Assembly: GCF_002865645.1 (NCBI RefSeq)
Contig: NW_020194684.1
Coordinates: 4,255,952-4,319,951, forward strand
Reading direction: 5' to 3'
Source: Hyaloscypha bicolor E
Lineage: Eukaryota > Ascomycota > Leotiomycetes > Helotiales > Hyaloscyphaceae
DNA: 64,000 bases
Position 1 is the stretch's first letter; the number at the start of each line of letters is the position of its first letter. A model generated the notes under the pieces. It was not told where the DNA came from and did not search any database. It was given only the letters and a program-made list of their open reading frames with translations. Position numbers and translations under genes: made by a program. This document shows positions 21,953 to 31,553 of this stretch, one piece after another.

Positions 21953-22735
21953 TCAACGTCCTAAAGTTTCCCTGTATAAGCCATAGGAGATATTTTCTCC
22001 CTCAACCAAGAGATCGATATAACCCGGTCTACTCCAAAACGACATGGAGTCTACTGAGCTGCGCCTCGAGTTCAATTCTCCCATCCTATTCAGCTCCTGA
22101 GGTCGAATCTGTAGTCGAGCAAATAATCTGCTCCAAGATGATTGTCCTCCCGCTAACTGTCTTTCGAGGGGTGTCATATCAATATCTCTTCCGTGGCTGT
22201 AATAATGCCTAATCCACGGGGCCACTGACGGTGCGATCCCCTCTAAGACCCCACTATCTGAGGCCCGAAGGCTCTGCAGACACAAGACTCAGGCTCCGGA
22301 ACCGGACTCGTACTCGTTCATCTCGATAATTGAAAGGTCTTCAACAGAGTACGCAGTTGAGTAAAGACAGCCAGTAGGCCAAGCAAAGTGATCAGAGATC
22401 AAAGCCATGTGCCTACCAATGAGGCCGTGTTGATGCGTTGGCCGAACATGACTGTCATACTGTGCCCACTTGATCGAGTCAAGGTACCAGGAAAAGCACT
22501 GGAGACTGGAGCCTCTTTGAAATGGGCTCAAAATTGAACCCCAAAGTTGGGTAGCATAGAGATAGTGCAAATCTACGGGGGAGAAATGATCAACAATGAT
22601 GGAGGCAGGCTTCGAGGCTGTTGCAGCTGGATTGTGCCCAGCTGTGGTGGTGTAGTTCTGAAAGCTCTGGTTGGCTAGTTGAACAACTTGCAGACGCCCC
22701 TGATAGGAAAGAACGATGCCAGGTGAGAAAGTCAT
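21953..22735 (-). pseudogene. Unidentified coding remnant with one in-frame stop
   Basis: From 22735 the minus strand is open for 148 codons, meets a TGA at 22291-22289, and then stays open in the same frame for over 110 more codons to 21953. A single stop in some 260 codons suggests a recently broken gene or an unrecognised splice. The sequence is protein-like (SSWSRLFARLQIRP, VEDLSIIEMNEYE) but I cannot name the family. No GT-AG pair around the stop preserves the frame. Confidence 0.35.
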
Positions 22736-23057
22736 TTACATTGCTGCCTTCCACTCCCATGTATCGACCATTATTCCTTAGGACTCCAGTCCTCTCAAGA
22801 TCTACTGATTCTATGGTATATCAAGGTCCATCTGCGCCGCCACCAGCAGTAAATGCACTGAACAATTCTAACAAATCGAGTACCAGAATGTACCGATATC
22901 AAAACGCCTCCAATGCGTCTATCCAGAGCATTGATCCTCAGCGCTAGAATTTTCCATGTGATCCTTTTTCCCACCCGCTAAGCCAGGAAGACAATAATAG
23001 AAATCAATACCACTAACTCCGAACCAAGCAAATCGCTAATCGCAGGATGCTGAGAAA

Positions 23058-25148
23058 TTATTCATCGTCGTCTGCATCAGTTGCAGTGTCGTCGTCAAGA
23101 TCAACCTCTTCTTCGTCTTCCTCCTCACCACTCTCATCTTCGTCCCCTTCTTCTTCGTGGAGTCCGGGTACTCCCTTCCATTGGACATAGTCATTCTCGA
23201 CCCATCGCCTGCTGACCGGGAGCTGATAAGGATCAAAAGGGAAATATGCGTCCAGTTGATGCCAACTCTCACTATTCCCTTCGTTGCCAGTATCCCGCAG
23301 CGCACCATTTCCGTGACCTGATGAGAATTGACTGAGGCGTACTCGTTTATTACTCTCAAGAAGCGGGTACACGTATATGAATCGTAAGTGACGGGCGATC
23401 TTGGCGAATTCGGCAACAATGGGGGGAGAACAGATCTTGAGGGGGTTGAGTTTCGAGTATATAGTCCGGGAGAGTGTTTCCTTGATTCCTGGTGTCCAGT
23501 TCAAGTCTTGAGTAACGAACGCTGCAGGGTCGTCTTCTTCTGAGATATCTGAGGAGGTGATGAGATCTCGCCAACGGAAGCAGAATATATAGAGTAATGC
23601 CTGTGTCATAGCGTAAAATGTGCTGTACCGCTTAAGGTCCGGCCCACGGCAGGTAACCTCGTTCTCTGCGCGGATATGATCAAGATTACTTCCAATGAGC
23701 TCGAAAACGGTGCGTACAACATGTGGTTGTACGTGTGCTCCTCGTGCGACAAAACTGGCTAGATATGCTGCAGAGGATTGCTTCAGAACTGCTGGCCGAC
23801 CAGATTGGAAAGCCAATTGAACACAAGTCCCGGCAAATTGGTCCACAAGATGTTCAGCCGTTTGTGCGAAATGAAAGAGAAGAAATTGCGTATGCCGAGA
23901 GCGATATGTTGGAAGTATGATGTTCGTGAAATGGCCCAGTAAAGTCTCGAACGTTGAAGCGGCTTCCGCGCTATTTGGATCTTCAAAATGGGGACTGTAA
24001 ATGGTGAAGAGAAGGTCAAGTATGGCATCCATCTTCTCCACATTGCCTTGAAGCTCCTTTACTCGTTTCGTATCACTGTTCACACCTTCGTCGCTGGTGA
24101 CGGAATCTGCATCGCTATCAGAGTCGCCACCATTATCTTCTTGTTGCCGAGACGGGTTTAATGAAATAGCCTGAACGATTGCAGCAGCCACATCATCGTC
24201 GAGATCGTCGAGATCAACTTGCATTTGTACATCGATCTTGACAAGTCGGTCAGTGATGAGGGCCAGGATATCAGATTTCAGCTCTGGAGCGTATTCGCTG
24301 AGGCGGAGAAGATTTTGAATATATGTGATTTGGAGTTTCTTGGATTCCTCGGCATATGGGAACTTAGCAGCAAGGATTGGCGAAAGTGTGCTGCTGGCAG
24401 ATGGGATGAGTCGGAGCAAGTATTTAAGTGCCACATGGACCCTGGAGGAAAGCTGGTCCCGGTTGAGATCAGGACAACCTGCTAGACGGCCACTGGATAA
24501 TCGGACTATTGGAAGATCAGACAAGTTCCGTAAAGATTTGACGCAGTATGCCTCACCCCCGTAAAATTGACCCACCAACATTCCAAGCACCATCCCCACA
24601 TACGCGCCATGCGCACTTGTCAAACTCCCAAGAAAATGCACATAGGCTTTGACAAAGCTTTCGTCTCTGCCCATCCACTCGCAAGCTAGAATTGCCTTAA
24701 CCAGTCCCGAGCAACCTTTATTCAATAAAGACGCATAGCTTGTAAGCGCAAGCAAATACGTCTTCATATCTACCCTCTTATCTCCTTCGCTATCCTCATC
24801 CTCATCGTCTTCTCTGTGGGGCGAGAACACCTCCTTGATAACATCATACCCTTCGCTGTCCCCCTTCAGATGTGCCTCGATCGAGCTCCTGACTTCTAGT
24901 CTCACCGACTCTAGACTCCTGCCCTTGACTTGGTATGGCTCCACGACTTTCTCCTCGACATTGGGGTTGAAGGAAACTCGGGCTCTCTTGCTTGGACTCG
25001 GCGGCGCAGACAAGAAGTCCGAGTCTAACTCTGCATCTTCAGCTTTACGGATCGTGCCAGATAATGTTGCTCGACGCAGAAGCGGTTTGCTTGGTTTCGG
25101 TGCTGCTGCAGGCACTGGAGGCCGAGCGATCGGGACCAGGGACACCAT
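23058..25148 (-). CDS. RRN3: RNA polymerase I-specific initiation factor RRN3
   Basis: Intronless frame of 696 residues. RRN3/TIF-IA bridges RNA polymerase I to the core factor at the rDNA promoter and is the growth-regulated step of rRNA synthesis. Recognised segments are YLLALTSYASLLNKGCSGLV, a HEAT-like middle region (VHVALKYLLRLIP), YSTFYAMTQALLYIFCFRW, LNPLKICSPPIVAEFAKIARHL and YFPFDPYQLPVSRRWVENDYV. An acidic interdomain loop and a very acidic C-terminal tail are present, as in other RRN3 proteins. I choose the ATG at 25148 (MVSLVPIARPP), in good context, over 29 extra codons upstream. Confidence 0.93.
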   Translation of the reverse strand: MVSLVPIARPPVPAAAPKPSKPLLRRATLSGTIRKAEDAELDSDFLSAPPSPSKRARVSFNPNVEEKVVEPYQVKGRSLESVRLEVRSSIEAHLKGDSEGYDVIKEVFSPHREDDEDEDSEGDKRVDMKTYLLALTSYASLLNKGCSGLVKAILACEWMGRDESFVKAYVHFLGSLTSAHGAYVGMVLGMLVGQFYGGEAYCVKSLRNLSDLPIVRLSSGRLAGCPDLNRDQLSSRVHVALKYLLRLIPSASSTLSPILAAKFPYAEESKKLQITYIQNLLRLSEYAPELKSDILALITDRLVKIDVQMQVDLDDLDDDVAAAIVQAISLNPSRQQEDNGGDSDSDADSVTSDEGVNSDTKRVKELQGNVEKMDAILDLLFTIYSPHFEDPNSAEAASTFETLLGHFTNIILPTYRSRHTQFLLFHFAQTAEHLVDQFAGTCVQLAFQSGRPAVLKQSSAAYLASFVARGAHVQPHVVRTVFELIGSNLDHIRAENEVTCRGPDLKRYSTFYAMTQALLYIFCFRWRDLITSSDISEEDDPAAFVTQDLNWTPGIKETLSRTIYSKLNPLKICSPPIVAEFAKIARHLRFIYVYPLLESNKRVRLSQFSSGHGNGALRDTGNEGNSESWHQLDAYFPFDPYQLPVSRRWVENDYVQWKGVPGLHEEEGDEDESGEEEDEEEVDLDDDTATDADDDE

Positions 25149-26014
25149 GGATGTGGCCACAATTCCTGAGTGACTTAAAGGACACTTGTTGTTATCATGG
25201 ATGGTGCTGGGGCGAATTCGAGGACTAAATGGCAAGTTGTGGACTGTAGGAGGAGTTGCTGTGGAGGACCAGATTCCGAGCCACCCCTCTGAAATATTTT
25301 TAAGATTTGAGCCCTTGGGGCACGTGCTACCTCACCAAGATCTGCAGCATCCGTCGACCCCACCATTTCATCAGGCTGCGACAGTGAGTCTTAAGATTGA
25401 GTGGGTCTTCCTTCAGGTGAACCTTAACCGAACTCGAAATTGCCTTTGGTAGTCGCGCCTGCTACTGGAATTTATTGACGAACTTTTATACTTTGTCATG
25501 GCTCCGCCGATCGGGAAAGTCTGAGTTATCTCTCTCTGCAAAGGCGTGAAGCCATACACCGAGCGCCCTCGAAACCTACAACGTTCAGGGGCCACTCTTC
25601 AGGTTGAATACATGGACATCAGAACATGATCTCCCGATGATTCAGGAGCATTATTTGAGTGCAAGATCCTTAAGGGATGCCTGAAATTATATTTGCACTG
25701 GTATGGGGCTGTATCCTACATCTGTTTCTTGTGCTCATATGATCTTCTAGACCTTGAGCTACCCTCGGCGGCGACTATTGCTCATAAGAGCCAAGAAATC
25801 TAAAAACAAATCCAGATTCCACCATACTTTTGGCCCTGTCCTCATTTACAACTGAGAGGTATCTCAGAACCAGCCATCATCCCATCCGAAATTCGCGATC
25901 CGTCCCAACACCATACCCCTTAGTCAATACACTCAATAGAACGTAGCGCACTGCTCTTCTCATCGCCAAACCGAAACCTGTACGCCTATGTACTCGAAGA
26001 AATCCCTCGGACGC
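25149..26014. other. Intergenic region between HAP3 3' end and RRN3
   Basis: About 870 bp. It must carry the RRN3 promoter and the HAP3 3' untranslated region. Only short frames are present and no specific motif was recognised. Confidence 0.5.
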
Positions 26015-27030
26015 TTAGTAACCCTCTCCACCAGTTGCGCCGTTGTGGCCTGCTTGTCCATATAGGTTTCCGTAAGAGCCTGCATCGTGTTCAGCACCCT
26101 CTCCCGGTTGCCCGAGAATACTGTTGGCTCCTTCAGCTCCGCCTTGGATTGCTGCCCCCGAGGCACCTGCTGCTGCTGATCCGAAACCTTGGCTTCCTGG
26201 TCGGTTCTCGCCTCTGGTCGATTGAGTCTATTTGAGAGAGTCAGTTTGATTCGCTGGAATATTGAAGTAAAATTTTCTGGGAACTTGAAGCTCACCTCTC
26301 GGTATTTGGACAGGTAGATCTTCAGTGCCTCGGCGTAGTTCTCAAAGCCCAATGAGGTCATTGCAAACAGAATGTCCTCGCCATTGACTGTCTTTCTCTT
26401 CTCCTGATGGCATTTCTCCGAAGCTGTGATAGGATAGTTAGCCTCTGCAAACAGGTTGTCTTGGAACTGGTGAGGGGTCGTACCTTCGCTTGTGATGAAG
26501 GAGATGAACTCGCTCACGCATTCTTGCATGCACTCCTTTGCCTCCTTCGCAATTTTGGCATTCTCTGGGAGTGCTGTCTTCATGATACGAGCCACTGGAG
26601 CAAAGTTTCTTATGTTAGCATCAGAGGTATCTTGTTTCCCCGATTTGGAAACGCGAGGCGTCTCTGGGGAATGAGACGAAGAATCGTGGGACATGATAGA
26701 ACTTGTGACCGCCGTGACACCACTAAAGGTAAAGCGTTTGCACAACGAGCTCAATGACTGGCCAATTCGTAGGACATGCGCGTGTAATGGTGGAAGCGAT
26801 GCCAGTAAGAAGGAGGCTCAACATGCGGAGAATTCTTTGTGCGCAAATCAGAAAAGAGGTATCAAAGACTAACCATTTGCTATTGGAAGCCATCGATCTT
26901 GTTCCTTGACCTCGAACTCGTAACCCAGACCAGAAGCATGTGGGTCTTGATTCATTTGCGCATCTGGGTCCTCGCCGGATTGCACACCACCTTGTTCAAC
27001 GTCGGGAGGGGACTTCGCAGGAGAAGACAT
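26015..27030 (-). CDS. HAP3: CCAAT-binding complex subunit HAP3 / NF-YB (HapC)
   Basis: Exons 27030-26874, 26594-26484, 26423-26296 and 26227-26015 give 202 residues. HAP3 pairs with HAP5 through a histone fold; with HAP2 the trimer binds CCAAT boxes. The fold covers about residues 45-137: [70 protein letters not shown] and [14 protein letters not shown]. The Gly/Gln-rich tail ends GATGGEGY after the last intron is removed; reading through that intron gives an unrelated frame. The first intron is 279 bp, much longer than usual here. The region upstream carries many CCAAT pentamers. Confidence 0.95.
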
Positions 27031-27705
27031 GATGACTTTATTTACTCGGATAGCTGCAGGACACTGTCCGTGGCTTCGAATTCTGTTGGAGGGCTATGCC
27101 AACGTGGCAAAAAAAGTCAAGGCGAAGATCTCTGAAGCCCCAGTCTTCCCAATTTGGGATTGGAAGGCCGATATGCAGCCGTACAGCAAGACTCCGGCGT
27201 CGAAATGCGTGGATTGCTGCAAGCAAGCGCGTCAGAGAGGTCGCCCTGCGTTTGGTCGAATATGCGGTCTGTCTGTCCGTAGCCGTTGGGTCGAGGGCCG
27301 AGTCGCTGTGATTGGGCTACTGGAGAGCAGCGGCCGCGGATGCCAATGACCCAATTAATGGGTACAAGATGGACAGAGTGGGAGAGATGCTCAGGGCGGA
27401 CAGCAATGCGTGGTGGTGCGTTGTATGCAGGAGGAGCAGCACAAAGTGCTTGATGGCTCTGACGCCGCTACGCAATGCGCGCGGTGTTGATGGGGGGGTA
27501 GCTGGTTGCTGGATGCTAGCACGACGCGGTCGCCTCTCTCTCAGGAACAGCCCCAACAGTGGTTGCACGACCTTTTCTTGTCCAATGAGAAAAATCGAGC
27601 GCAGGAGCGGATTGTTACAGGTCGGTGGAGGTCTTCGTAAGATTGGAAAGGCAGGTCAGGCAGCCGCGGAAGCGGTTCAGCTGGATTTTCGCGATATTTG
27701 ATTGG
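27031..27705. promoter_or_regulatory. HAP3 upstream region with clustered CCAAT pentamers
   Basis: Eight CCAAT or ATTGG pentamers occur within about 680 bp before the HAP3 start: 27149, 27159, 27311, 27343, 27351, 27582, 27642 and 27701 (first base each). Little more than one is expected by chance in this length at equal base frequencies. Their function is inferred. Confidence 0.5.
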
Positions 27706-28525
27706 CCCAAGCTGCCGCCCGGCTCCCAGCCTCAAGACCAAAGGCAAGGCCCGTCCTTCTTACAACAGCAGGCTGTCCCAAGCCTCCCCCAAGCCTTCCC
27801 CAAACCTTCTCTTTTTCTCTTCTCATCTAGCTAACATCTCGTCCACTGGACTTGCTACTGAGTACGTCTATAGATACAAACTCTTGTCAGCGTCTAGTAC
27901 CAAATCTCCTCCCGATTTGCCTATATGTGGGACCGGGACCGAGCAACCGTAACATCCGATCAGATGCATACTTCCAAGGAGAATAATTTTCCCACAGCAC
28001 TTCGAGGCATGCCCTGTCGAGCATCTCCCACACTCCCACATTTTCCCTGCACTTCCAACTAATGCAGGAGCAGCAGGGGACAGAGTGTCAGCCCTGCCCT
28101 TGGGATGCGCTGGCAAACTAGAGTGGCAGACTAGAGCGGTTGCTGCCCAATCTCAAAGTGTCGCCAAAAGAACAAGGCAAAGGTTGGCTGATCAAGCGCC
28201 TCTAAGCCTCACTTTCCGATTGTACAGCACATCAAACCTGGGTCCTGGACGATGTTACATGCCGTTTTTTTTTTGCACAGAACTTCGTGATGCGGAGAAG
28301 GATCGGAATGTCTGAAATTCGTGTGTCGCCTTGCCATTTATCTGAGAGCTTTTGGGCATGAACAAAGTGAGACCCGGCCGGGTTGACCGCCAACTCCAAT
28401 CTCCAAACCTTTCTAAGCCCTACGTTCCATGCGCCTCAGAATTGACGTAACTCCTGCACAGCAAGAAAATCCTCGTAACGCCTGCCGATGCCGCAGTCCA
28501 AGCCTCCCGTCCCGTGCTAAATGCC
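27706..28525. other. Intergenic, no gene recognised
   Basis: C-rich sequence with a T11 tract near 28265 and several short frames on both strands, none with a recognisable domain. It lies upstream of HAP3 and downstream of PFD2. Confidence 0.45.
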
Positions 28526-29132
28526 TCACTGCTGGACAACTTGTATATTATTCTTTTTCTGCATCAAAGTCAGCTGATGAGATCTACGTTCTTTTCTCAC
28601 GCTGGGCCCATACCTTCCACTTCTCCATCTCAACCTGCTTGCTATTGTACTGCTTAACGAGATCCTCCAGCACCTTCCGGAGGCCCTCCGAATTCGTCTT
28701 CAGCGCCGGCACAACATCCTTCACCGTTCTCTCTACTAGAACGCCATTTATCATCCGGAAGCATTTCCTGTCGGCCGGAAGCGGTTCGAGGGTTTCAAGG
28801 ACGAGCTCTGTGTGTACACAATGGCGGTGAGCGGGGGTTCCTAGCGGTGTGGTAGAGGATCAATGCTGGCTAAACAAAAACCTTGGAACTGTGCCGTTGA
28901 ATAGACCAAGGTTTGCAGGAGAAAGGACTTGATTACGAACTGTGCTCTTCTGCTTCCTGCTCAACGTCACCAATCTTTTGGGCGATCTGTTGGAGGCCGT
29001 TCTTGTAGTTGGTGTATTGAAGTTGCAGCTCTGGATCGCGGTTCTTGTTAACACGTTGGGCCATCATGCTAGGGCCCAAATTACCAAATGTGACTTGCCT
29101 TGTTGCTTTCTCTGAGTTAGTTGTTGAGCCAT
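28526..29132 (-). CDS. GIM4: Prefoldin subunit 2
   Basis: Exons 29132-29099, 29030-28941, 28807-28614 and 28558-28526 give 116 residues, the normal size for prefoldin 2. Prefoldin is the hexameric cytosolic chaperone that hands nascent actin and tubulin to the CCT chaperonin. The joined protein reads MAQQLTQRKQQELQLQY, then LQQIAQKIGDVEQEAEEHK, LVLETLEPLPADRKCFRMI, NGVLVERTVKDVVPALKTN and ends KKKNNIQVVQQ. The first intron uses a GC donor (AAG|GCAAGT, 68 bp, branch GTTAAC). An alternative start MMAQRVNKNRDPELQ inside that intron is in frame but fits the family less well. Divergent from CMC2, 180 bp between starts. Confidence 0.93.
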
Positions 29133-29312
29133 GGTTGTGTTGTGAAGAGAGTAGTGGCTGTCCAAAAAGTTTCCAGAGAGCTTCCTTTGGGGCCTCCCCA
29201 AGATGGCAACTTCCGGCGGCCGAGCCACAACCTTGCGATTTTCAGCAGGAATGACTCTTCAACAGCACTCACAAAATCTAGTCACAGGGAACTACAAATT
29301 CAAGAGCCCAAA

Positions 29313-29613
29313 ATGCACCCTCATTTGCATACAAAAGATAATCGAGGTACGCTGTTCCGCGCAAGCACGATGATGCGCCATTGAGCATGACTAACTCACC
29401 ATAGCGTGTGAGGAAGTCATGAATGCGCTGGATGAATGCCATGCGAGAGGTTTCTTGTGGAAGTCAATGGGCATGTGCAATGGAGCAAAGACTGCGGTCA
29501 ACAAGTGCCTGCGAGCCCAAAGACTCGAACGAACCAAGGCCAATCGAGAGGCAGCGAAGGCAAAGAACCAGGAGGTCAGGGCGAAGTGGGCTGAGATTGA
29601 TGCAAATTCATAA
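29313..29613 (+). CDS. CMC2: COX assembly mitochondrial protein CMC2 (twin CX9C)
   Basis: Exons 29313-29346 and 29405-29613 give 80 residues. The protein has two CX9C motifs, C13-C23 (CEEVMNALDEC) and C36-C46 (CNGAKTAVNKC), the signature of intermembrane-space proteins imported by the Mia40 relay. The MHPHLHTKDNR start followed by CEEVMNALDECHARGF matches CMC2, which works in cytochrome c oxidase assembly. The last 34 residues form a charged Lys/Arg/Ala helix. Intron of 58 bp with branch CTAAC. Confidence 0.93.
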
Positions 29614-30014
29614 GGCCAAGGAAAACCGAAAGGGCAGGCCTCATCATGGACAAATGGGCTTTGGGAACTCATGGACAGAAGGGGTGTTTGGGAGGAGTAC
29701 TTGAAATTTGGGGGCACTTGCGGGCGTTTGAAGGGCATCACGCCACGGCGTCGGATGGGCTTGGGCCTGTACAATATCAGAGGCGACGGCTTCACTTCAA
29801 TCCGGCGACCATTCGATCAAAATAATATATATATGGGGTATTGGCATAACGTGGCAGAATTGGGAAGGTCCGGCTTATAAAAGCAGCTCTTGTGGTCACC
29901 AAGTGGAAGGACAATTCATGGAGCAAAATATTGCCATCAACAGTTCTCATTTCGAAAGCCAAGCTCTTTTCGTCCACCAACTCCACGAAAGCCTGGCCAA
30001 CCACTTGTCGCCAT

Positions 30015-30446
30015 TCACAACTTCTGTCTGAATGCATTGCCAAATGTATAGAGGCCATAAAGCGCTAGGAAGCTCAATCCCGTAGGCAGAGGCTTTTGGC
30101 TCTTCAAAGCTCTTGGGATAGAGGAACCAGCAAGGACGATTGAGGCAAGGAGTGCGAGCTCGACTCCATATGGCTGCTTGGTTTGGATGCGGTAACCACC
30201 GATGAGATACTTGTAGGCTATTAGTCGTGTGCCCCGGCATCTAGATGTTATATATGTAAATCTACTCACCAACACACCAACCGTAACCCCTGCTGCAATT
30301 GATGGAACTGAGCCCGTCTTGATGTATCCAAAAGTTCCCCCACCAGCAGTGAGAGCACCGAGGATGAATGCCGGAGTTTCAATTCCCTGATCTGTTAGCT
30401 GACTCTTTGACCGGCTGAATGCGCTGACAGAAAGAATGCTCACCAT
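30015..30446 (-). CDS. TMEM14 (UPF0136) family membrane protein
   Basis: Exons 30446-30444 (ATG only), 30386-30270 and 30209-30015 give 104 residues, the standard TMEM14 length. The protein has Gly-rich hydrophobic segments typical of the family: FILGALTAGGGTFGYIKTGS, SIAAGVTVGVLYLIGGYRI, ELALLASIVLAGSS and LSFLALYGLYTFGNAF. Animal TMEM14 proteins lie in inner mitochondrial or ER membranes; the fungal role is not established. The start codon stands alone before a GTGAGC donor; the second intron (60 bp) ends CTACAAG. Upstream in-frame codons reach a stop without another ATG. Confidence 0.88.
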   Translation of the reverse strand: MVSILSVSAFSRSKSQLTDQGIETPAFILGALTAGGGTFGYIKTGSVPSIAAGVTVGVLVSRFTYITSRCRGTRLIAYKYLIGGYRIQTKQPYGVELALLASIVLAGSSIPRALKSQKPLPTGLSFLALYGLYTFGNAFRQKL

Positions 30447-30792
30447 ATTTGCAATTGGTTTCTTCTGTATTCTGGATACTTGCAGAACTCAAATAGCGTA
30501 TCTCGAAAGCTCGTCCTTTCGAATATTGAGATGAAGTCGTGAAGTGAAGTGTTTACATCCGAAGACGTGATCGTCTCGTCTCAAGCTCGAGCCTACTCAA
30601 AGATCGGTACCCCTCGGTCCGCGCTTTCCCTGGCCGCTCAAATCCAATTCGCTTGGTCCGTGCAGCATCAAGGCTTCGTGTCCTCCTCAGCTCCAAAAAG
30701 GTACCAAGTCAAAGAGGTTCACAACTTCACAACGATTTCACAACGCAACACAAAAGTACCTCACAACTCTTCGAGCTCCATCAGAATAGGCA

Positions 30793-31401
30793 ATGGCACC
30801 CAAACGCAATGCCCGCGAACCCACACCCTCCTCGACAGCTACGGCCCAATCCTCCTCACCAGCTTCCGTTCCTTCAGTCTCATCAAAAGCTTCCCACAAG
30901 TCAAGCAGCAATCAGAGCCCGCAGCAAATTGCATTAGGAATATGGCAGAATTATTTGGATATGACGCCACAGAGGACGAAGCTGATTGATGTGTTCATGG
31001 CGTTTTTGGTTGTAGTTGGAGGGCTGCAATTCGTGTATTGCGTTATTGCTGGGAATTACGTACGTACTTCTTGATTAATTGGGAGGAGGAACGGATGCTA
31101 ATGTGGAATTGTCAGCCCTTCAATGCTTTCTTGTCTGGGTTTTCGGCGACGGTGGGACAGTTTGTTTTGACAGGTACGTGGAGCTCTACTAGGGAAATAA
31201 CGCCTGCTAACATGCTGTAGCTTCTTTACGGATACAGACAAATGCGGAGAACAAGGCTGATTTTGGCGAGGTGTCACCAGAGAGGTAAGGAGATGTACCA
31301 TCAAGCAGATCAATTTGTTCTAACAACTATCTAGGGCATTTGCGGATTACGTATTCGGAAGCTTGATTCTACACTTCTTTTGTGTTAACTTCATCAACTG
31401 A
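30793..31401 (+). CDS. OST2: Oligosaccharyltransferase subunit OST2/DAD1
   Basis: Exons 30793-31059, 31116-31173, 31221-31284 and 31335-31401 give 151 residues. OST2 (DAD1) is a small integral subunit of the ER complex that moves the dolichol-linked glycan to Asn-X-Ser/Thr. Family landmarks are LIDVFMAFLVVVGGLQFVYC, NYPFNAFLSGFSATVGQFVL, TASLRIQTN and the ending ERAFADYVFGSLILHFFCVN. The first 45 residues are Ser/Pro-rich and longer than in animals, as is usual in fungi. Introns are 47-56 bp. Confidence 0.95.
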
Positions 31402-31553
31402 GTTGTGAAATATGTCGGGCGTCATACAAGGTCGAGGATGTAGGAATAGAAAAAGCTAGACCAAATCTTCCCAGAAGTCATGGTACAATACGAGGAGTTT
31501 GAGGTGCATAAAATGGTAATACATTGCATAGGAGTTTATGAGCTTTTTGCAAA

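Larger units (their letters stand above)
19304..23057. other. Gene-poor region of about 3.7 kb
   Basis: No intact gene could be assembled. Fragmented open frames, mostly on the minus strand, include a flavin-monooxygenase-like relic (19825-20423) and an unidentified two-part frame (21953-22735), listed separately. The stretch 20640-21950 has only short frames without recognisable motifs. Reads as decayed coding DNA between the kinase and RRN3. Confidence 0.55.

Noticed and set aside
27312..27701. Plus-strand frame of 129 codons
   Set aside because: No domain, unusual Arg/Gly composition, and it covers the HAP3 upstream region; probably chance.
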